From positions 248,001 to 312,000 of the forward strand of contig MU404067.1 in the NCBI GenBank assembly GCA_022695795.1: DNA of 64,000 nt, given 5' to 3'. The notes under the pieces were generated by a model. It had not been told where the DNA came from and made no database searches. It saw nothing but the letters and a program-made list of their open reading frames with translations. Positions 58,614 to 64,000 of this stretch are shown here, piece by piece (position 1 is the stretch's first letter; each line of letters opens with the position of its first letter). Position numbers and translations under genes: made by a program. This DNA comes from Biscogniauxia marginata. Taxonomy: Eukaryota > Ascomycota > Sordariomycetes > Xylariales > Xylariaceae.

Positions 58614-59160
58614 ATGTCTACCACTGGTGCGCAAGCCACCGCGGTGGTTACCGGGTCTTTCCTCTCAGGTACGGATTGTCTAACTGCATATACTTGAAGT
58701 ATCAGACGAGCTGACCACCACCTCCTCAGGAGCCATGATGTCGCTCTCGCTAATGGCCGTGCCCGTGCTCCTGGACACGACGACGCACGCGCCGCAGCTC
58801 TTCCATCAGTGGACACGCATGTACCACTACGGGCACCAGGTGCTGCCGACTATGGCTGTGGGCACCTTCTTCCTGCACGAGTACACGGCGTTGCGACGGC
58901 GCCGCGCGAGAAGGTCTTGGGGAATCTTCTTGCTCGCTGGTATCACCACCCTCAGCATGCTGCCCTTCACCTGGCTGGTCATGGTACCCACCAACAACGA
59001 GCTGTTCCGCCTCGAGGCCGTGAGCCGAACCGATCCCACCGTCATGGACATCGAGGGTGCTAAGGAGCTCGTCGTCCGGTGGACTTGGATGCATTTCACC
59101 AGGTCGCTATTGCCACTCGCGGGTGCGATTATGGGCACGCTGGGGACGTTCTGGAGATAA
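58614..59160 (+). CDS. Anthrone oxygenase, DUF1772 family (MdpH1/HypC-like), two exons
   Basis: A 161-residue small membrane protein of the DUF1772 family, which oxidises an anthrone to its anthraquinone (HypC in aflatoxin, AgnL2-type in agnestin). Exons: 58,614-58,668 and 58,730-59,160 with a 61-bp intron. Several hydrophobic helices are visible: [32 protein letters not shown], and a last one before the C-terminus. The family's P-T-N-N-E-L motif is present, with W-x-W-M-H-F-x-R-S near the end. The gene is separate from the EthD-type gene, unlike the fused mdpH model. It is convergent with that gene, which suggests paired function in the emodin-anthrone stage. Confidence 0.9.
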
Positions 59161-59671
59161 GGGGATCGTACCTCACTCATACATTAAGTGAGAAGCTTAT
59201 CTATGTGAGACTAGTTGGCCTTTATGGTCGATTAGTATCAGGATGCATAACTGTATTATATGTACCTAGTTGGGTTTTAGTGATGATCAGTGGGCAAAAT
59301 TCCTCATTTTATCTTAAATCTTCCATCTAATAACGGTGAAACTCAACGGCCCTCACATAAAATTTAAAATACTTCATGTATACCTGTAATGATGATCAAT
59401 CAAAGCAGGTACGTACTAAAGCAAAAACTACCTCCTCCTATTGTTCTCGTCTGACCTTTCCAGCTAAAATGGTCATATGTAACAAATATAGTACTCGGTT
59501 GTTATCCTAGACTTTTATCTTAAGTCATGATTTAATCGTAGCAAAGCGCATAGGTCTTCAGGTCATAGTACAAAACTATAAGACCTTCACGATGATAGGA
59601 AGTATGGTCTTATCGACTCCGTCGTTAATTTTCTATTCTTTAGGTAATCATACATAAATGCCTCCGGAACT
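59161..59671. other. Convergent 3' spacer, no gene
   Basis: 0.5 kb, AT-rich, between the ends of the oxygenase and EthD-type genes. Confidence 0.6.
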
Positions 59672-60243
59672 CTAGCAGTCTTTCATGCCGTCCACGACCT
59701 CGCCGTCGCGGATGAACTCGGTGATCCACCCGATAGTCATCATGCTCTTCTTGGTGTCAGCGAAGTTCTCGTGGTCGCCGACTAGGTGCTCCTTGTAGTA
59801 AGGGTCGTCCTTCATGCGCTTGTAGTCATCGACGCTCTTGAACACGACCTGACTGAAGCAGTCGAAGTCGGCCAGGTTCGCCATCTGGTGGTCGAAGAGC
59901 CGGCCCATCAGCGCGCGCGTCTCGGTCGTGTTGTGGATCTTTTTTCGCGCACATTTCTCATTAATACTAGTTATTTACATAGAGATATGAAGTTGGAAGG
60001 AGATGGTAGTAAGGACTGTTATAAGTCGAACTTGGGAGGGTGACAGTATCTTACCTGTGTCCACCGCTTCACGCCATACTTCACCATCAGGCCCTTCGTC
60101 ATGGGCGCGGATACTTGCGTCATATGGTGTCTGTAGTCCTCTTCGCTCATGCCTGGCCGGCGGTAGCCGCATATAGTGAGGCAAAGGAAGTGGTTGTTTG
60201 GGTTACCCGGAGGCGGGGGGGGGATTTCCGGTGCTTCAGCCAT
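59672..60243 (-). CDS. EthD-domain decarboxylase (MdpH2/AgnL1-like), two exons
   Basis: A 151-residue EthD-fold protein. Exons: 60,055-60,243 and 59,672-59,938; intron 116 bp with GTAAGAT donor. A Pro-rich N-terminus is followed by [16 protein letters not shown], the usual dimeric alpha-beta-barrel entry, and Y-G-V-K-R-W-T-Q. The second half has [10 protein letters not shown] and ends D-H-E-N-F-A-D. Members in emodin-type pathways decarboxylate atrochrysone carboxylic acid toward emodin anthrone. Convergent with the oxygenase gene, and the last gene before the AT-rich block. No signal peptide or membrane helix is visible. Confidence 0.9.
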
Positions 60244-60729
60244 TGGCTTTTGATTAATTTAGTGATGATTGGGACTACCTATTCCGTTCAGAGAATAGTT
60301 TCTGTCAGAGGTTATAATATATTATCCGTTCAACTCTTGATATATCGTAAAAAGCTTTTATGGTCATGTTTTTACATGGGGACTTCATGTTGTATTACGG
60401 CTTATTGGTGATCGGTTAGTCGGCTTGGAGGATTTCGGAACCAGCACTGTGGCGGTGTCGTCCCGAATACCTAAGAGCGAATCCGCGGAGTCCGATGTTG
60501 CTATCAATAGTATTATACCGAAACCTCGCCTATATCACGCCAGGCATGTTAAAGCTAGATTTACTACATGAAACTAAGCGCGAATATGATGAGAAAAATT
60601 AATCAATGCAAGAGAGTTGGCGATCATTACCTGCCTATGTAATCAATCAATCAGCGGGCTATAGTAACCTCACTTTCGAGTCGATTTTTATAAGGACAGC
60701 GAAATATTTTATAATAATTAATTAATATA
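60244..60729. other. EthD gene promoter; edge of the gene island
   Basis: About 0.5 kb with no gene; composition falls sharply to AT near 60,650. No TCG-N5-CGR site with correct spacing was noticed here (a TCGGTTAGTCGG at about 60,406 has N6). Confidence 0.5.
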
Positions 60730-61164
60730 ACGTACCACACAAGCGAGTAGACGAAACAGGCTCGCGGACGAAATGGTTTCCCATATAAATTTTCGAAAAA
60801 GTCGATTTTATAACTTCGTGCGTAAAGATCGTAAAAATCTCGAACCTTTTTTTTAATTATATAATTATATAATTTAATTAAAATAAAATTCAAAAAAAGT
60901 GAATTATATAAAGAAATACGTAAAAAGGTTTATACGTTTTATTATAATTTTAATTTTTACGCGTTTCTTTTTTATATTTATTAATATTAATTTTTTTTTG
61001 AATTTTATGTTAATTAAACTATATAGTTATATAACTAAAAAAAAAAAAGTCCGAGATTTTTCCGATTTTTAAGCGTGAAGTTATGAATTTTCGAAAAAGT
61101 CGATTTTATATAAGAATCTATTTCGTCCGCGAGCCTGTTTCGTTTACTCGCTTATATGGTACGT
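60730..61164. mobile_element. 435-bp foldback/MITE-like element with long inverted arms
   Basis: The ends are inverted copies: left ACGTACCACACAAGCGAGTA and right the complement of ACGTACCATATAAGCGAGTA, each followed by ACGAAACAGGCTCGCGGACG. TA lies on both flanks, fitting a TA target-site duplication. The arm similarity runs at least about 110 bp and a looser inverted similarity continues inward through the AT-rich part, so almost the whole element can fold into a hairpin. No coding frame is present. The differences between arms are mostly transitions. Confidence 0.85.
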
Positions 61165-62353
61165 TAGTTATCAAGTTTATAAGAAATATATAAACTTTAA
61201 ATACGTATAAAATAATAAGCACTTTTATATATTAAGTTTAAATAAAAGTAGGTAAATAATATAATATATATTTAGTTATATATAATATTTTTACGTAATT
61301 TTATAAGTATTTAAATATTTAAGTTTTATATAATTAAATTATAATTTTAATTTTTAAAAAGTTATTATTATATTCTTTTTATAAGAAAAGCGTATATATT
61401 TTCTTTTAATTTTAATATAAATTAATTAAGTATTTTAAAAAATAAATTATATTTTTAATAAATAACGTAAAACTAAAAATAGGTAATTATAAATAAAAAA
61501 CAATTAATATAAAAATAACTTTATAAATTAATAAAATAATATTATAATTAATAAAAAAGGGTTTTAAAAAGTTAATAATTAAATAGAAATAATATAATAT
61601 ATATAATTAAATTAATTATAATACGCTTATTTATATAATAACTAAAAAATATTTAACGATTTAAATTTTAAAGAGTTTTAATTAATTCTATTTATTATTA
61701 ATTGTTTTTTTTTTAATTTTAAAAGGTTTTAACTTAGAAAATATAATAAATAATTTAAATTAAATTACGAGTTAAAAAATTAAATGCTTAATACAAAAAT
61801 ATTTGGGTTTTAAAGTATAAAACTAAAAAAGATAATTTAAATAATAGTAATTATTAATTAATTTTAATACCGTGTAAATATTTTTTAACAATTAAAATTA
61901 TAAAAGTTATAAAAATTAACTTACTTATTTATATGGCTTATTTACTTATAAGGCACGTTAAAAATTTATAAATTAAGCTTTTTATTATTTTATTATATAG
62001 TCATTATTATATAGTTTTTTAAACCTTATTTTATAATATTAAATTATTTTGTTAAAATATCGGTATTTTTATTAATATATATTTATAATTAATTTAATTT
62101 AATTTAACTTTATAAAAAGATATTTGTTATTATTAATACAATTTTAATATTATTAACACGAAATCGTTAAACGTTATATAATAAGTTTTAAAAAGTATTA
62201 TTAATAACTTTAAATTTTTTATAAATTTAATATCACCGATATTATATATATCAAGGTATAAATATAAGGAATACGAAAACAAGGCTCTCGTATTTATAAT
62301 TTATACGTATAAGTGTTATGAACCTCCTTTTCTTCTTTGTGTCACGTGTGGAT
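61165..62353. other. Extremely AT-rich relic block
   Basis: About 1.2 kb, almost all A and T, without open frames. The dense TA dinucleotides suggest severe RIP of an old repeat that can no longer be identified. TGTTATGAACCTCC at 62,314 resembles the LTR end found 40 bp downstream. Confidence 0.6.
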
Positions 62354-62698
62354 TGTGACGAACCTCCCTTCTATATTCCTAGTTAGCTGACTTCACAGGT
62401 TTATACGTACTAGGTTTTTTTGTTTTAAAGGTAATAATGGATTAAGATTAGTTTAAGTGATTTATAATGTTTTGTTCGTCAAAGAGATTTTAAGGTACTT
62501 TCATTATAGTATTAAAAAGTGATTATAATTTTAGATTAATAACTAAAAAACGAGAAATTAATTATATAAGAAATTCTAATTTATTTATACTTTTTCTTTT
62601 TTTTATATAAAACAGTTAAATTAGTAAATCGCTTATTACTTACTCTCAATTTACTAAATTACTTTTACTTATATAACTTATATATAAAACCCGTAATA
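62354..62698 (-). repeat. LTR of gypsy copy C
   Basis: Begins TGTGACGAACCTCCCT and ends CCGTAATA, as copy A's 3' LTR does. It is about 70 bp shorter than the 414-bp LTRs owing to deletions in its second half. Confidence 0.85.
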
Positions 62699-62796
62699 TT
62701 ATTTTTCCCTTTCGAAGATCTTTATTTCGAAAATAAAAAGGTTTAAAAAAAAACTTACTTATTATTTTAAGTTTTTTTAATTTTACTTTTTTTGTT

Positions 62797-63057
62797 ATGT
62801 CTCACTATATAACTAAAAACCAAAAGAAAGTTATCTCGCGACGTGTTAAAAAACTAACAAAAAATAAAACTGCTTTTTTAAAACTAGTTATTTTAAACGG
62901 AAAAAAAGAAATAACTTGTTCTTTTTATAAATAATTTGAAAAGAAGTATATAATTTTTAAAAACTCGAGCCGTTATTTAGAATATATTTATTTAAAACGT
63001 ACTTATTATAACGTTTTTAATATTTCGCGTAAAGGTATAGCTAAAATTGTTAAGTAA
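62797..63057 (+). pseudogene. Relic of the antisense Cys-rich ORF in copy C
   Basis: Starts M-S-H-Y-I-T-K and follows the 517-789 protein almost residue for residue, including N-G-K-K-E and I-S-R-K-G. At least one in-frame TAA (after C-S-F-Y-K) interrupts it. Further Cys-to-Tyr changes fit RIP. Confidence 0.7.
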
Positions 63058-64000
63058 TTTTAAAAAGTTAAAGCGGACTTAAAAAAAGTGAACGTCGCGA
63101 CTAAAGAGGCTATAAATAAAGCGGTAATAGTTATAAATAAAACGCGTCGTTTTTAAACGTAAAAAAGCTTTTAATTTAAAAAGTTATAAAGAATAATTAT
63201 TTAGGATTTTAATTTTATCGAGGAACTAAAGCGTGTTAAATTTAAAGAGGCGGAGGAATAACAGCGCCTTAACGAAAAGTTATAACGTAAAGAGGGAAAG
63301 CAATATTAACCTAAATTTACTTAAGACTCGTTTAATATCGAGACTTTCTTTTTTTCTTTTAACGATTTAAACCTCGATATTTAAGCCTTTTTAGCCGATT
63401 TAGATTTTAGCGGTGAAAATCTTTAATTTCCTTTATTAAGTTCTTTAAATGCTTAAGTGGTTCTTAAGTATTTTCTTTTAATAAATAGCTTTTTTATTTA
63501 ACAAAATATTATAATTAATTATTAATTTTTCTTGAATTTAATATCTTTTTAACTTTGTACTTATTAAGATTTTTTTTAAGTTTTAACTATTTTTCCGGCG
63601 AGGCGTTTTTTAATGTTGGTTTTAAAAGTAAAATATAGAATATTAAGTGTATTTTAAATCTTTTTAATAGAGAAAGTTTATAATTAACTTTTAAAATAAC
63701 TTTTTTAATTTTATACGGTTTTAATTTTTTAAATTTAAGTTTTTTATTAAGTCGTTTCGTTTTAATTTAAGGTATTTTTATTAACGCGTCTTATTATTAA
63801 CGAAGTAAGTAAATTATGTTTCTTTTCTTAAGAATTGGTTCTTTAATTCTTTTTTTATTATAATACTTTGTTATTTTGTTTTAAATAAATTGTAACTCTT
63901 TTTGTAATCGTAGCTATACCGCCTAGACTTTTTCGGATAATACTTTTGCTTTTAAGGTTTCCGTTTCGACTTTTAATGCTTTTATAAGTTTAATTAATTA

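Larger units (their letters stand above)
62354..64000 (-). mobile_element. Third gypsy copy (C), truncated by the window
   Basis: Starts with a 345-bp LTR (62,354-62,698), a purine tract next to it, the antisense ORF relic, the chromodomain region near 63,550-63,600 and part of integrase. The orientation equals that of copy A, and the match to A's 3' end (1-2000) is colinear. It is more decayed than A. The rest lies beyond 64,000. Confidence 0.85.

Noticed and set aside
11011..62353. Starship-type giant transposon hypothesis
   Set aside because: No tyrosine-recombinase (DUF3435) captain-like gene at either edge of the island; flanks are gypsy relics instead.

Overview
This is nuclear DNA of a filamentous ascomycete (Pezizomycotina). 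The evidence is short GT-AG introns of about 53-117 bp, a Zn2Cys6 regulator, a secondary-metabolite gene cluster, and AT-rich repeats carrying the C-to-T/G-to-A decay expected of repeat-induced point mutation (RIP). Family assignments rest on motifs and gene context; no database search was possible.

Layout. 1-11,010: RIP-degraded Ty3/gypsy DNA, made of one LTR-to-LTR element (1-7508, minus strand) joined through a shared LTR to a deleted second copy (7509-11,010). 11-62 kb: gene-bearing island of normal composition. It is interrupted at 31,279-33,104 by a dead pogo/Fot1-type DNA transposon with clear terminal inverted repeats and TA flanks. 60,730-61,164: a 435-bp foldback element. 61,165-62,353: AT-rich relic DNA. 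62,354-64,000: a third copy of the same gypsy family, in the same orientation, running off the window.

Genes, left to right: histidine phosphatase (+), aldo/keto reductase (-), berberine-bridge-type FAD oxidase pseudogene (+), cytochrome P450 (-), AflR-type Zn2Cys6 regulator (-), AflS/MdpA-type co-regulator with an O-methyltransferase fold (-), pogo relic, DMATS-type aromatic prenyltransferase (-), GMC oxidoreductase (-), versicolorin-reductase-type SDR (+), glutathione S-transferase-like (-), metallo-beta-lactamase-type thioesterase (-), second SDR (-), AvfA/OrdB/MdpK-type NAD(P)-binding protein (+), questin-oxidase/MdpL-type Baeyer-Villiger enzyme (+), AMP-binding acyl-CoA synthetase (-), anthrone oxygenase DUF1772 (+), EthD-type decarboxylase (-).

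This set closely matches the Aspergillus nidulans monodictyphenone/emodin (mdp) genes plus the prenyl-xanthone (xpt) genes, here interleaved in one locus. The inferred product class is a prenylated emodin-derived benzophenone or xanthone. The non-reducing polyketide synthase that should start the pathway is not in the window, nor are recognisable MdpB- or MdpD-type genes. The orphan thioesterase, anthrone oxygenase and decarboxylase therefore need a synthase supplied from elsewhere, or the locus has lost it. TCG-N5-CGR motifs, four of them perfect TCGG-N3-CCGA palindromes, recur upstream of the tailoring genes and suggest control by the local AflR-type protein.
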